Assembly: GCF_000014225.1 (NCBI RefSeq)
Contig: NC_008228.1
Coordinates: forward strand, 1,798,001-1,862,000
Reading direction: 5' to 3'
Length of the DNA: 64,000 nucleotides
Source: Paraglaciecola sp. T6c
Lineage (GTDB): Bacteria; Pseudomonadota; Gammaproteobacteria; Enterobacterales; Alteromonadaceae
Positions 24,628 to 34,203 of the stretch are shown here, in pieces; the stretch's first letter is position 1, and each line of letters begins with the position of its first letter. Under the pieces are notes generated by a model. The model was not told the DNA's origin and made no database searches. It saw only the letters and a program-made list of their open reading frames with translations. The translations under genes were made by a program, and so were the position numbers.

Positions 24628-26175
24628 TTATTTCGGCGTGATTGCCGGTGCGCGCTCGCCAATCTGAGATTGGTACCGCACATTTCCTACTCGTGTTTTC
24701 CACTCTGCTTTTGCTTTTTCTATCAGCGCGGGTTGTTGAAATAAGCGTATTGCACTTAGCGCGAGCGTCTTGCTGGCTAGGTGCATGCCTTTATGACCAA
24801 TACTCATGCCGCCAGCAGCAACCGCTTGCCAGGTGTGAGGCGCTGTACCTGGTACCCAAGTGGCGGCTACAAAGCCTGCCGTGGGCACGTTCCAGCTAAT
24901 ATCCCCCACATCGGTAGATGCGGTAGCGTGATAGATATCATCTGTATAGGGTTGAATGATTTGCTCGTTGCCGACTTGGTTCAATGCACGTTTACTGAGT
25001 GTTGGGCGCAACTCTTCAGCAAATGCTTGTTCTTTAGGAGAGTATGTAATACCACCAAAACGCTGCATAGCATCAAATGTCACTTTCGCTAGCGTGGCAT
25101 TTGGCAAGGTACTCCACACGCCTGACATAATTTCCCAATCGACCTTCGTTTGTGTACCCAGCGCGGCCGCTTGTGCGGTTTGCTCTAAGCGTTGCCATAA
25201 CTCGGGTAGCTCGCCGGCTGATGGGGTGCGCAGGAAGTAATAGACTTCAGCAAATTCAGGCACTATGTTGGGGGCTTCGCCGCCGCTGGTGATGACATAG
25301 TGAATGCGCGTGTTTGAGGGCACATGTTCACGCATCATATTTACCATGTAATTCATGGCTTCTACGGCATCGAGTGCTGAACGGCCTCGCTCCGGCGCTG
25401 CAGCGGCATGCGAGGCAATGCCATGAAAGCGAAATTTAGCCGTTTTGTTGGCCAGTGTTGTCATGGGCTGAGTCGTGTTTTGGCCACCAGGGTGCCAATG
25501 CAATACGCTATCGACATCATTGAACAAACCCTCTCGCACCATATACACCTTGCCTGAGCCACCTTCTTCCGCTGGTGTGCCGTACAAACGAATTTCGCCG
25601 CTTATCTTGTTCAGAACCAGCCAGTTTTTAACCGCTATTGCAGCGGCCAGCGAGCCTGCGCCGAATAAATGATGACCACACGCGTGGCCTGCGGCTTTAC
25701 CTGCAATGGGGGCTTGGTGAGGAACCGCTCCTTGAGATAAGCCGGGCAGGGCGTCCATTTCTGCTAAAATAGCAATCACTGGCCCTTGGCTTGCTGAGCG
25801 TTGATGCTTCGACGCGCTATCTGAGCGATAACGAGCGACAAATGCAGTGGGCATACCTGCTACGCCAACATCGACTTCAAAGCCATGCTCAATGAGGATA
25901 TCTTGCATGGCTTGACTGCTTTTTTGCTCGTGAAACCGAGTTTCGGCCCACTGCCACATATTGTCAGCGAGTGTGTTGCTCATTGCTTGCTGTTGGTTAA
26001 TCTGCTGTTCAACAAACGTCGCAGCATCGCCGTTCGGGTCTAACGGGTTAACTGCGGCCAAGGTTGCGCTTGAGTAGATATAACTCGTGGCGAGCAGCAA
26101 AACGTTGCTTACTGAATAAAAACGCTTTGAGTACGCGCGTAATAGCGCTGCTAGCCAGTTATTTTTTATCAACAT
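24628..26175 (-). CDS. Secreted M20-family amidohydrolase (AbgB-like)
   Basis: 515 residues from the ATG at 26175, which has an AGAAG site; an upstream TTG at 26193 is possible. Signal peptide about 20-41. M20 features: ACGHHLFGAGSLAAA (metal His), GTPAEEGGSGKVYM (catalytic and metal Glu), SHAAAAPERGRSALDA (dimerisation domain), and a late metal-ligand region with DVGDISW. Such enzymes cleave N-acyl or aminobenzoyl-type amide bonds of amino acids. The gene overlaps the M14 carboxypeptidase gene by 17 bp and ends the Fec-type operon, so it probably processes the ligand of the TonB receptor in the periplasm. Confidence 0.85.
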   Translation of the reverse strand: MLIKNNWLAALLRAYSKRFYSVSNVLLLATSYIYSSATLAAVNPLDPNGDAATFVEQQINQQQAMSNTLADNMWQWAETRFHEQKSSQAMQDILIEHGFEVDVGVAGMPTAFVARYRSDSASKHQRSASQGPVIAILAEMDALPGLSQGAVPHQAPIAGKAAGHACGHHLFGAGSLAAAIAVKNWLVLNKISGEIRLYGTPAEEGGSGKVYMVREGLFNDVDSVLHWHPGGQNTTQPMTTLANKTAKFRFHGIASHAAAAPERGRSALDAVEAMNYMVNMMREHVPSNTRIHYVITSGGEAPNIVPEFAEVYYFLRTPSAGELPELWQRLEQTAQAAALGTQTKVDWEIMSGVWSTLPNATLAKVTFDAMQRFGGITYSPKEQAFAEELRPTLSKRALNQVGNEQIIQPYTDDIYHATASTDVGDISWNVPTAGFVAATWVPGTAPHTWQAVAAGGMSIGHKGMHLASKTLALSAIRLFQQPALIEKAKAEWKTRVGNVRYQSQIGERAPAITPK

Positions 26176-27355
26176 AAAATGCTTCTGGTTCAACGTCTAA
26201 CAGGTTTTCTACCAAGGCTTTGGCAGCTTGCTTTGCAACATAAGGAATAAGTTGGCGATTGGTGTTATCACCCACTTCGTAGGTGACCCCGTGTACTTTA
26301 TAGTGATCGGCGATGTACTGCTTGAATATTCCGCGATCCGGTGATGAGGCTGACTTATTCACGGTTTTGAAAACCCAACCTGTCTCGGCATCTAAATCGG
26401 ATAACCAGCCGGCCATCAAAGGGATAGGTGCTAAATCATGATCATCTGGCATGGTGTAAAAAACATCATGAAAGGTTGAGTGAAAATCTACCGCAAATAC
26501 AATTTTACCGCCGCCTTGCACTATGCTGGTCATTTTGTCTCGTACCAGCCGCGTTTCTGCTTGAGCGAAGTTTTTCCAGTCTCGGTTAAGGTCAATGCCA
26601 TTGGCATTGTGTCGCCAGTTACCGGTTTCAACGCCGTCAGGGTTCAAATCTGGCACCATCAGAACGTTAAAGCGTTCAAAGAACGGGGTACTTAATGCCT
26701 CATCCAGTAATAGGGCTTCACTGAAAGCAAATAGCGCCATGGCCCCTGTCACTTCTGGCGGGTGTTGGCGTCCTATGATCACTAGCCATTCGTTATTCTT
26801 CGGCGACTGTTTAATCAACGCTTTGATTGGCCGGCCCTTTTCTGATTGCCCTAACGTTTCAACCTCAAGGGAGGGTTGCTGTTTTTTGAGACTGGCTAGC
26901 CAATCGTCATACTCTTGATTATCAATGGCTTCTTGGGCTGAAATCCAAATTGGCTCTTTGCCTGTGTTCAGGCTGATCCACATTTCTTTGCCTTTAGTGT
27001 TAAACGGAATGTTTTGCCACTGAGTGCCATCCGTACTGAGTTTTGGTAAATAGCGGGGGTTGTTGCCATTGAACGTCAGTTTAAGCGTTATCTGGGCATT
27101 TTGTTCTGACTGAACTTTAAAACCAAACCAAGGGCTAGGATTAACCGGCTCATTTTCTGGCAAAATACCAATATGGTATTCATGTTTAGCCAACCGTTCG
27201 CAGGTACTCAAACGGGCAGTGCTAAAGTCGCTATGAAAGGTGACATCGTCAAATTGGCAGTCTTTGGCCTGACTAAATGCTGAAAACGTGGCGAGTAATA
27301 CTAAGGGGAAAAAATATCTAAGCATGGTGATAGCATTCCATTCTTTATGGGTCAT
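26159..27355 (-). CDS. Secreted M14-family zinc carboxypeptidase
   Basis: 398 residues; ATG 27355, with ATG 27325 giving a tidier signal peptide (LRYFFPLVLLATFSAFSQA). An N-terminal beta domain (about 30-150) precedes the peptidase domain. Zinc ligands are the HPPE motif (H and E in IGRQHPPEVTG) and the His of VDFHSTFHDVF. Substrate Arg and Asn lie in NANGIDLNRDW. The catalytic Glu is in VTYEVGD. The N-domain plus M14 layout matches cytosolic-carboxypeptidase-like M14 members, here exported. It sits between the TonB receptor and the M20 amidohydrolase, suggesting peptide trimming in the periplasm. Confidence 0.87.
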   Translation of the reverse strand: MTHKEWNAITMLRYFFPLVLLATFSAFSQAKDCQFDDVTFHSDFSTARLSTCERLAKHEYHIGILPENEPVNPSPWFGFKVQSEQNAQITLKLTFNGNNPRYLPKLSTDGTQWQNIPFNTKGKEMWISLNTGKEPIWISAQEAIDNQEYDDWLASLKKQQPSLEVETLGQSEKGRPIKALIKQSPKNNEWLVIIGRQHPPEVTGAMALFAFSEALLLDEALSTPFFERFNVLMVPDLNPDGVETGNWRHNANGIDLNRDWKNFAQAETRLVRDKMTSIVQGGGKIVFAVDFHSTFHDVFYTMPDDHDLAPIPLMAGWLSDLDAETGWVFKTVNKSASSPDRGIFKQYIADHYKVHGVTYEVGDNTNRQLIPYVAKQAAKALVENLLDVEPEAFYVDKK

Positions 27356-27401
27356 AAAAAAGCCAATCAGCGTATCCGCGATTGGCTGTGTTGCTAAAGG
27401 G

Positions 27402-30400
27402 CTAAAACTTCTTGTTCAGAGTCATGTACAAGTAGCGGCCTGATGAAGAGTGAACACTGCTTTCGTAGCCAAATGTGCCAGAGGTGAAAGGTGGTTCTTT
27501 ATCACCAATATTACGTGCACCTAAGGTTAACTTGGTGTTCTCTAGTAAACTGTTTTGCTCTTTGAAGGAGTAGGAAGCGTAGGCATCAACCGTAGACCAA
27601 TCGTCGATTTGTTGATAAATCAGATCACCCGCATCATCAAAATAAGATAAAAAGACGTTTTCTAGCTCGCTGATGTATTTGTATTTAACCCCAGCACCCC
27701 AGCTGTCTTTTTGCCACTTAATGCCGATGTTGCTGCGCCATTCGGGGCGACCATTTTTAGTGAGTAAATCACCAGCGGCACCCGGAATACCAACAGCTTC
27801 ACCATTAAATAGTACCGCTTCATTACCGCTTTCTTGGGCAGTGACTACCTGCTGAGTGATGGAGTCCAAGCCCTGGTCAAATTGGGTTAAATTCGCCGCA
27901 TTAGCGGTGAAGGTGAAATCGCCTACTTCAGTACTCATTTTGTAAAAGATGCTGTAGTCGACGCCTTTAATTTCACGAGGCAAAAGGTTGGTGTAGTCGT
28001 TCGTCACATACAAGATTTCATTGTTTTCATCACGAATAACGTTGGCATTGCTGCCACCATCGGCACGTAGTAGCGTATCGTACAAAATCTGCGTTTGACT
28101 GCTTAGAATTCCCACCACGTCTTTTTGCTTTATGTGCCACCAATCAGCGGTTAACGTCAGGTTTTTCATAGGGGTAAACACAATGCCTGCAAAGGTGTTA
28201 GTGCTAGTTTCAGGTTTTAAATCATCGCTACCGTTACGAATTTCAAGGGTGCCTTGGCGAATGCCTGATATGGGATCAGAGCGGGTGTTTGAGCGTGACA
28301 CATCAACCGCGGTGGTTTGCGGTAATCCTGGTGCTTTAAAGCCTTCGGCATAAGCTGCACGAAGCTGAACTATGTCGTTGACTTGCCAAGCGAGGGATAT
28401 TTTGGGTTTGGTAATATCCCCCACATCTGAAAAACGCTCATAGCGAGCAGCCAATTGCATGTTTAAGCTTTTTACCAGAGGTAAATCAGCTAATAAAGGC
28501 ACTGCAAATTCCACGTAAGTGGAAAACACATTGCGACTACCTGAAGAGTCTGGCGTTGGGCTACTGCCCAGCACTGTACTGGCAAGCGCCGATGGGTTGC
28601 CGGTGACCACATCAATAAAACTATCAGTGCCATTTAACGCATCACTACGGGCATCAGAGAAACTTTCATAGCGATATTCAATACCCACTGCCATGCCCAC
28701 GTCCCCGGCGGGTAACTCGAAAATGTCTGGGCGGGATATTTTAAAGTCATACAGGGCGAGCTCGGTTTGGGATTCGCGCTCGATATTGAACATAAAGCCG
28801 TCGATAACGTCTTGGTCGTTACCTGTGTCATCGCCACTGTTTGGCGAAGTTAAGCTGCCACCGTTGAACAAGTTATAGGCTGTGCTTTGTTCTGTGCTGT
28901 TCACTGCTTGCTGAAACAAAGTAGTATTCACCCGATTCGCAGAGTCTAGGGTATGCGCTTTTGAATAAAGCAGTGCCGTGTCCCAGTCCCAATCTTGATA
29001 ATAACCTCGCAGACCAGTCAAAAAGCGGTAGGAGTAATCTTCAACATTAATTGCACGTGGGCCCGTATCAATAGGGCGATAGCGTCTAACTGTTACGTCT
29101 TCGCCGAATGGATTGTAAAATGCATCACTGGCGACAGTAAAGCGCTGAGCGGTTAAGTTTCCGCTTTGTTCGCGTAGGCGGTCAGCTTCTGCTCGGTAAT
29201 ACAGAGCTTCGCCATATAATTCAATTTCATCAGTCAGGTCATGGGTCAGCAATGCGTATAAATTTACGCGGCTTACTTCTGAGCTTAATGAACGTTCTGA
29301 GTTTGAATCGTAACGCAACTCACGATCTAAGCTGCCACCGTCTGCGCATATGCCATTGCCAAGGGCAACCTCACAACCATCGAATGTATCTGGTTGAATG
29401 TGAAATGTGCCTAGGCTGCCTGAGCTTAACTCTGCCCAAGGCGTTGAGGTAGTGCGACCATCTAATGAGGTGTTGCCGACAAATTCAGGGTTCAAACCTG
29501 GATAATTACGGGTATCTGAACTGGCTGCATATTCTCGCTCAGATGCCATGAGCATATCTTGCTCATACACGCTGGCGCTGAGTGTCAGGTGGGTTTGTTC
29601 ATTGTTAAAAAACCAACCGCCAGAGCCAGATAAACTGAAGGTGTCTTTGTCAGTGCCATCATTTTTACCGTATTGGAACTGCACGTCGCCACCGGTGTTT
29701 TTGTCTTTGAGAACATAATTAATAACACCCGCTATGGCATCTGTACCGTATATTGCAGCGGCACCGTCGCGTAACACTTCGACGCGTTTAAGGCCCCGTA
29801 CCGGTAGGGCATTTGAGTTGACTGTGGTCACGGGCACTAAGTCTTCTGCCTGGGTACCAGGGTGCAATACTAAGCGCCGTCCGTTAAGCAGCGTTAAGCT
29901 ATACCCTGTACCGATACCGCGCAGATTGACCGAGGACACATCGCCACGGGCATCGTTTACACCGCCCACCACGCGCTCGCTGTTGAAGCTGACTTCGCCC
30001 TGCTGGGGCAATTCAGCCAGCAAATCTGCACCGCTAGTAATGCCTAAATCTTCGAAGTCTTCGGCACTGAATGTGCTAATAGGCAATGCGCCAGAGTCTT
30101 GGTTGACGCGAATATTTGAGCCCACAACTTTGATGCGCTCAACACTGGCTTCGCCATCAGCCTTTTTTGCTGGTGTACCTGCAGCGCTTTTTACTGCCTC
30201 AACAGGCTCAATAGTCTCTGATGTATTGGAGCTTGATGAGGTGCTCTTGTTTTTTTCGCGAATGATAAACGTATCCGCAGAGCGCTTAACGAACTCTAAC
30301 GAGGTGTTTTCAAGTAAAATACGTAAGGCGTCGTCTACTGATAACGTGGCTGATATGCCACGAGTGGTAATATCTGGGGTAATGGCAGAAGAAAACAAAA

Positions 30401-30569
30401 TTTGCGTTTCACTTTCTTCGGCGAGTTCGAGCAATGCCGCATCGAGTTTTTGTGCGGGTATGTCTATGTTCTGTTGCTGTGTTTGAGCTGCAAAACTGTT
30501 CCCTGTTTGCAGCATGAGCATAATGCTGCAAGCAAGGGAGCTGAGTTTAAACGACTGATGTGATTTCAT
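27402..30569 (-). CDS. TonB-dependent receptor with STN signalling domain
   Basis: 1055 residues from the ATG at 30569, which has an AGAGG site; a longer frame to 30623 lacks a signal peptide start. Signal peptide about 1-28. The STN domain (IDIPAQKLDAALLELAEES, about 36-105) is the FecA-type extension that contacts a periplasmic anti-sigma partner. After a linker come the plug (GALPISTFSAEDFEDLGI) and a 22-strand barrel ending in MTLNKKF with terminal Phe. It imports a specific ligand across the outer membrane with TonB energy and reports its presence to the FecR-like protein encoded just upstream. The ligand is unknown; downstream peptidases suggest a peptide-like molecule. Confidence 0.92.
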   Translation of the reverse strand: MKSHQSFKLSSLACSIMLMLQTGNSFAAQTQQQNIDIPAQKLDAALLELAEESETQILFSSAITPDITTRGISATLSVDDALRILLENTSLEFVKRSADTFIIREKNKSTSSSSNTSETIEPVEAVKSAAGTPAKKADGEASVERIKVVGSNIRVNQDSGALPISTFSAEDFEDLGITSGADLLAELPQQGEVSFNSERVVGGVNDARGDVSSVNLRGIGTGYSLTLLNGRRLVLHPGTQAEDLVPVTTVNSNALPVRGLKRVEVLRDGAAAIYGTDAIAGVINYVLKDKNTGGDVQFQYGKNDGTDKDTFSLSGSGGWFFNNEQTHLTLSASVYEQDMLMASEREYAASSDTRNYPGLNPEFVGNTSLDGRTTSTPWAELSSGSLGTFHIQPDTFDGCEVALGNGICADGGSLDRELRYDSNSERSLSSEVSRVNLYALLTHDLTDEIELYGEALYYRAEADRLREQSGNLTAQRFTVASDAFYNPFGEDVTVRRYRPIDTGPRAINVEDYSYRFLTGLRGYYQDWDWDTALLYSKAHTLDSANRVNTTLFQQAVNSTEQSTAYNLFNGGSLTSPNSGDDTGNDQDVIDGFMFNIERESQTELALYDFKISRPDIFELPAGDVGMAVGIEYRYESFSDARSDALNGTDSFIDVVTGNPSALASTVLGSSPTPDSSGSRNVFSTYVEFAVPLLADLPLVKSLNMQLAARYERFSDVGDITKPKISLAWQVNDIVQLRAAYAEGFKAPGLPQTTAVDVSRSNTRSDPISGIRQGTLEIRNGSDDLKPETSTNTFAGIVFTPMKNLTLTADWWHIKQKDVVGILSSQTQILYDTLLRADGGSNANVIRDENNEILYVTNDYTNLLPREIKGVDYSIFYKMSTEVGDFTFTANAANLTQFDQGLDSITQQVVTAQESGNEAVLFNGEAVGIPGAAGDLLTKNGRPEWRSNIGIKWQKDSWGAGVKYKYISELENVFLSYFDDAGDLIYQQIDDWSTVDAYASYSFKEQNSLLENTKLTLGARNIGDKEPPFTSGTFGYESSVHSSSGRYLYMTLNKKF

Positions 30570-30655
30570 ATGTGTGCCTCTATTATTATTAGAAATGACT
30601 GTTCCTATTAGAGGTATACGCAAGGCACTAAATGATCCTCCACAAAAAGTGAAAA

Positions 30656-31666
30656 TTAGTTTCTTGCGCTCAATTCTATATACTCAGGGTAACGGTCAAT
30701 CTCAACAGGTAGCGCGGCTTCAAGGGCGGACAAAATACTGTCTCCGTCTTTTAACTTAAATACCCCACTTATTTTTAGTTTGCCAAGATCTCGATTTTGA
30801 AGAGTGATTTTCTTCAAGCGATAACGGTTAAATTCAGTGATAACGTTCGCCAGCGGCTCATTGTTGAAACGAAATATGCCTTGTCGCCATTGTTGGTTAG
30901 CCAGCACTTCCTTAGAGGTCACATGGGTAATCACTTCACTGGTGCCGTTAAAAGCGCCGACTGAGCCCGCGGGGAGTAGGGTTTCCGCTTCTTCAAAATC
31001 TATATGCTCACTCGAGGCCAACGCCGAGGGCTGTATTGCGACTAAACCTTCTGTTACCGATACTTTTAGCGTTGCATCAGACTTTCGCACATTAAATTTT
31101 GTACCAATGACACGAATGGTTTTCTCGCCGGTGTTAATGCTAAAGATCCGACTTTCGTCTTTCGCTACATCAAAAAATGCTTCGCCGCGCTCTAACCATA
31201 CTCGGCGCTGCTGACCCGTAAAATTTATTCTGATCGCACTGTCGGTGTTGAGTGTTACGGCACTGCCATCGGGCAAGCCGACCGTGCTTATTTCACCTAT
31301 GGCTGTGTGGTAGGTGTTCGGCTTAGGGATGGCCGCTTGATACAAAGGGGCGGGGCCGGGGAGCGTGAGATACCACATCACTAACACAGTACATACTAAG
31401 CTTGCAGCAACGCTCGTTAACCAGTAAGCGTTTTTCTTTTTCTTTTTCATTTTCTTATTTTTATTTGGTTGTGCAGTTTGAAACAGTTGATTGCTGGTGT
31501 CCCAAATAGCAAGCATGGAGTCAAACTCCTGCTGGTGCTCAGGAGACCTGTCGCACCAGACGTAAATTTGCATTTCTTCTTCCGCGCTAAGCTCACCTGA
31601 ATATAGACGCGCAACGTAAGTCGCCGCTTGCTGTTGTATTACTTCTTGATTCATATTGCTGCTCAT
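30656..31666 (-). CDS. FecR-like anti-sigma / sigma regulator
   Basis: 336 residues. The N-terminal cytoplasmic DUF4880-type segment (about 10-55, WCDRSPEHQQEFD) is followed by a Lys-rich run (KKMKKKKK), one membrane helix (about 83-101), the FecR domain (about 120-225, TVGLPDGSAVTLNTDS, RVWLERGEAFFDV) and a C-terminal STN-like/DUF4974 region. It couples the STN domain of the receptor to the ECF sigma factor. It overlaps the sigma gene by 4 bp. The A-rich DNA behind the Lys run (about 31433-31466) could slip in replication. Confidence 0.9.
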   Translation of the reverse strand: MSSNMNQEVIQQQAATYVARLYSGELSAEEEMQIYVWCDRSPEHQQEFDSMLAIWDTSNQLFQTAQPNKNKKMKKKKKNAYWLTSVAASLVCTVLVMWYLTLPGPAPLYQAAIPKPNTYHTAIGEISTVGLPDGSAVTLNTDSAIRINFTGQQRRVWLERGEAFFDVAKDESRIFSINTGEKTIRVIGTKFNVRKSDATLKVSVTEGLVAIQPSALASSEHIDFEEAETLLPAGSVGAFNGTSEVITHVTSKEVLANQQWRQGIFRFNNEPLANVITEFNRYRLKKITLQNRDLGKLKISGVFKLKDGDSILSALEAALPVEIDRYPEYIELSARN

Positions 31667-32232
31667 AGGGAAGACACCTTCGCTCTGATGGCAACCAAGG
31701 CCGCTGAAATATACTTTTCTACTGTGCTGACTGATACACCTAATGCGTCACTGATTTCCCGGTAACTCATGCCTTCTACTCTGTTTAACATAAATGCCTG
31801 TTTGTGGCTGGTTTTAATCTCTGCTAATGCCGTCTCTATTTCCCGTAACTGCTTTCTATTTTGCAGTGCTCGCTCGGGGGAAAATAAGGATGTAAATATA
31901 GCCGTATCTTGTTCGCTAACATGGGCGTCTTTGCAGCGCACTTTAGCACGGCGGTCACGGTCGATTAATATATGGGTGGCAATTTGAAATAGATAATTAC
32001 GAACTGTATCCATTCTACCTGACAGCTTTTGAGGTAAATCGTCGAGCTTCAACAGGCGCTCATATACCTCTTGCATCACATCTTCACAGTCGCTGTCGTT
32101 TAATCGTGAGCGCACGCGAATAAAACGGCGTAATGCACTGCCATATTCATCGTACAGCTGTTTTACTAACAGGCTGTTTTCATCTCTGGCAATGAGCTGT
32201 TTTTTTGCCCGATGTAGTTGGATGACTTTCAC
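31663..32232 (-). CDS. FecI-like ECF sigma factor
   Basis: 189 residues with sigma-70 region 2 (SDCEDVMQEVYERLLKL...YLFQIATHILIDRDRR, about 46-95) and region 4 (ALAEIKTSHKQAFMLNRVEGMSYREISDALGVSVSTVEKYI, about 132-180). No region 3, as in ECF factors. It probably drives its own receptor operon when the FecR-like partner is activated. It is first in the chain sigma, FecR, receptor, M14, M20. Confidence 0.92.
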   Translation of the reverse strand: MKVIQLHRAKKQLIARDENSLLVKQLYDEYGSALRRFIRVRSRLNDSDCEDVMQEVYERLLKLDDLPQKLSGRMDTVRNYLFQIATHILIDRDRRAKVRCKDAHVSEQDTAIFTSLFSPERALQNRKQLREIETALAEIKTSHKQAFMLNRVEGMSYREISDALGVSVSTVEKYISAALVAIRAKVSSL

Positions 32233-32403
32233 GCCTTACCCATTAAATAACCTCATGTTACTACGTATACGCAGCGAAATTAAAACCCCTCAATAAATCT
32301 CGGAATTACTTTTGTATGCAATGAGAAAATACTCATGCTTTTACGCTAGGATAGGTCGACTCAGTTTAGCGCGACCTAACAACTAATCTACTAGGATGAA
32401 AAA

Positions 32404-32946
32404 ATGAGCGATGAAATACAGACATTAACCAGCAAGGTTGTTTATGAAAACAAATGGATGCGCTTAAAAGAAGATAAAATTCGCCGCAGCAGTGGTAACG
32501 AAGGGATTTATAGCGTGGTTGAGAAACCCGACTTTGTGGTGATTTTAGCTGTGCAAGACGGGTGTATTCATTTGGTTGAACAATATCGCTATCCGATTAA
32601 AAAACGCTGTTGGGAATTACCCCAAGGCGCGTGGGAGGAAAACCCTGATGCTGATCACGCATTATTAGCCGCTGGAGAGTTAAAAGAGGAAACCGGGTTG
32701 GTTGCGAATAAAATGCATTATTTGGGAGAGCAATACCTAGCATACGGGTTTTGCAATCAGATGTACCATATTTACCTTGCCACTGAACTTACCTTTACCC
32801 AAATCAATTTGGATCCTGAGGAAGAGGGATTAATTACCAAAAAGGTACCGCTCACTGAGTTCGAGACAATGATTTTATCTGGTGATATTAAAGATGCCTC
32901 TACTGTGAATGCCTACGGGCTAGCAAAACTTAAAGGGATGCTTTAA
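32404..32946 (+). CDS. Nudix hydrolase (ADP-ribose pyrophosphatase-like)
   Basis: 180 residues; AGGA site 8 bp before the ATG. The Nudix segment PQGAWEENPDADHALLAAGELKEETGL keeps the EEx(T)G metal-binding core. The Arg of the classical REUXEE is Gly here, in a GELxEETG pattern I associate with a PQG(A/S)WE-type Nudix subgroup. Likely substrate class is nucleoside diphosphates linked to another moiety, such as ADP-ribose. Monocistronic. Confidence 0.85.
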   Translation: MSDEIQTLTSKVVYENKWMRLKEDKIRRSSGNEGIYSVVEKPDFVVILAVQDGCIHLVEQYRYPIKKRCWELPQGAWEENPDADHALLAAGELKEETGLVANKMHYLGEQYLAYGFCNQMYHIYLATELTFTQINLDPEEEGLITKKVPLTEFETMILSGDIKDASTVNAYGLAKLKGML

Positions 32947-33168
32947 ATGAAACTGGCTAACTAGCCTAGTTGTGTTCAGGTTTGAGATGTCTCGGTAAGC
33001 GCTTTGATTGAGTCAAAAAACCTTGACCTAAAGTGGACTTTAAGTGGCATGATGGTGTTTGTCGGTATTTATGAAGGGTCTATATAGGGTTTATATGGAT
33101 TTTATAAAGTCATTACCAAGTACGGATAAGAAGTCGCAATACTATTTAAGCGAAGTGATGGAGTAAAT

Positions 33169-33828
33169 ATGCAAGCGAGTTATTGGCATGAGAAGTGGCA
33201 AAAAGGGGAGACGGCTTTTCATCAATTTAAAGGGAGCCCTTTGTTAAAAGCGCACTTTGATGAATTAGGATTACCCCAGTCAAGCCGGCTATTGGTGCCT
33301 CTTTGCGGTAAAACCAGAGATATTGCTTGGCTGGTGGCGAATGGTCATCATGTGGTTGCCGCCGAGTTGCATGAGCCCGCTGTTATTCAACTGTTCAAAG
33401 ATATGGAAATAGAGCCCAAGGTCATGCATTTTGAAGAAATTGACCTAATTCATTACCAAGCAATGGTCGGTGGGTTGATGATTGACGCGTATGTAGGGGA
33501 TATTTTTCAACTAAACCCAGCGTTGGTTGGTCGGGTTGATGCGATTTATGATCGTGCAGCCTTAGTGGCATTACCTTTCGATATGCGTGAAAAGTATACC
33601 TTACACATGCGCGAATTGACCGGTGCAGCTCCGCAATTATTGATTAGCTTCGATTATGAACAACATTTGTTACCCGGCCCACCTTATTGTGTAAATGGCA
33701 ATGAAATTACTGGCCATTATGGCCAGCACTATGATATTTCGCAGCTGGCAAGCGAAGATGTAGTCGGGGGCCTAAAAGGTAAACTAAAGGCGAATGAAGA
33801 GGTTTGGCTGCTGAAATACAAAACCTGA
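33169..33828 (+). CDS. tpm: Thiopurine S-methyltransferase
   Basis: 219 residues, the usual bacterial Tpm length. Family hallmarks: N-terminal YWHEKWQKGETAFHQ, LLVPLCGKTRDIAWLVANGHHVVAAEL (SAM-binding motif I), DAIYDRAALVALPFDMREKY, LLISFDYEQ..LPGPPYCV. It methylates thiopurines and, in bacteria, selenium and tellurium oxyanions, using SAM. It stands alone; a 220-bp spacer separates it from the Nudix gene. Confidence 0.92.
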   Translation: MQASYWHEKWQKGETAFHQFKGSPLLKAHFDELGLPQSSRLLVPLCGKTRDIAWLVANGHHVVAAELHEPAVIQLFKDMEIEPKVMHFEEIDLIHYQAMVGGLMIDAYVGDIFQLNPALVGRVDAIYDRAALVALPFDMREKYTLHMRELTGAAPQLLISFDYEQHLLPGPPYCVNGNEITGHYGQHYDISQLASEDVVGGLKGKLKANEEVWLLKYKT

Positions 33829-33839
33829 AGGCGCGAAAA

Positions 33840-33863
33840 GGCGAGTCTTAATTCAGACTCGCC
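33840..33863. terminator. Convergent hairpin between tpm and the next minus-strand gene
   Basis: Perfect 9-bp stem GGCGAGTCT / AGACTCGCC with a 6-base loop. Four A residues to its left give a short T-run for minus-strand transcripts. There is no T-run for the plus strand, so it serves mainly the minus-strand gene at 33880. Confidence 0.6.
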
Positions 33864-33879
33864 GCAACTGACCGCTTAG

Positions 33880-34203
33880 TTAGTTTTCCAGCGGTTCGAG
33901 TACGATGGTTTTAATGGGCTGATTGCGCACACACATCTTAGTGTGCGATATCTTTTGGCAATATCCACTGTATAGCTTGGCGGATTTTTCGTCTATTTGC
34001 TTCATGTATTCACATGATTCACGCAAGGCTTTTTCGCTGCAAGCGAACTGAGCGTCTTTATCTACGTGGCCCTCATGCGCTAGGGCTGGTGTTGATATAG
34101 CGCATAGCAAAATGGATAAAACAGCGATTAACGGCCTTGAGACCAATGCTTTCAGATACAGAGCTTTTGCTTTTACCTTTATGTTTGCTACTGAATTAAT
34201 CAT
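33880..34203 (-). CDS. Small exported Cys-containing protein of unknown function
   Basis: 107 residues from the ATG at 34203, whose ATGA overlaps the stop of the YHYH gene. Signal peptide about 1-42 (AVLSILLCAISTPALA). The mature part starts AHEGHVDKDAQFAC and has four Cys, probably two disulfides, plus a His-rich start. Translation coupling implies that it works with the YHYH-domain lipoprotein. No family recognised; the His/Cys content could suit metal or redox chemistry. Confidence 0.65.
   Translation of the reverse strand: MINSVANIKVKAKALYLKALVSRPLIAVLSILLCAISTPALAHEGHVDKDAQFACSEKALRESCEYMKQIDEKSAKLYSGYCQKISHTKMCVRNQPIKTIVLEPLEN

Noticed and set aside
32620-32700. Gly in place of Arg in the Nudix box as evidence of an inactive enzyme
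   Set aside because: I associate the GELxEETG form with a regular Nudix subgroup, and the metal-binding Glu residues are intact.
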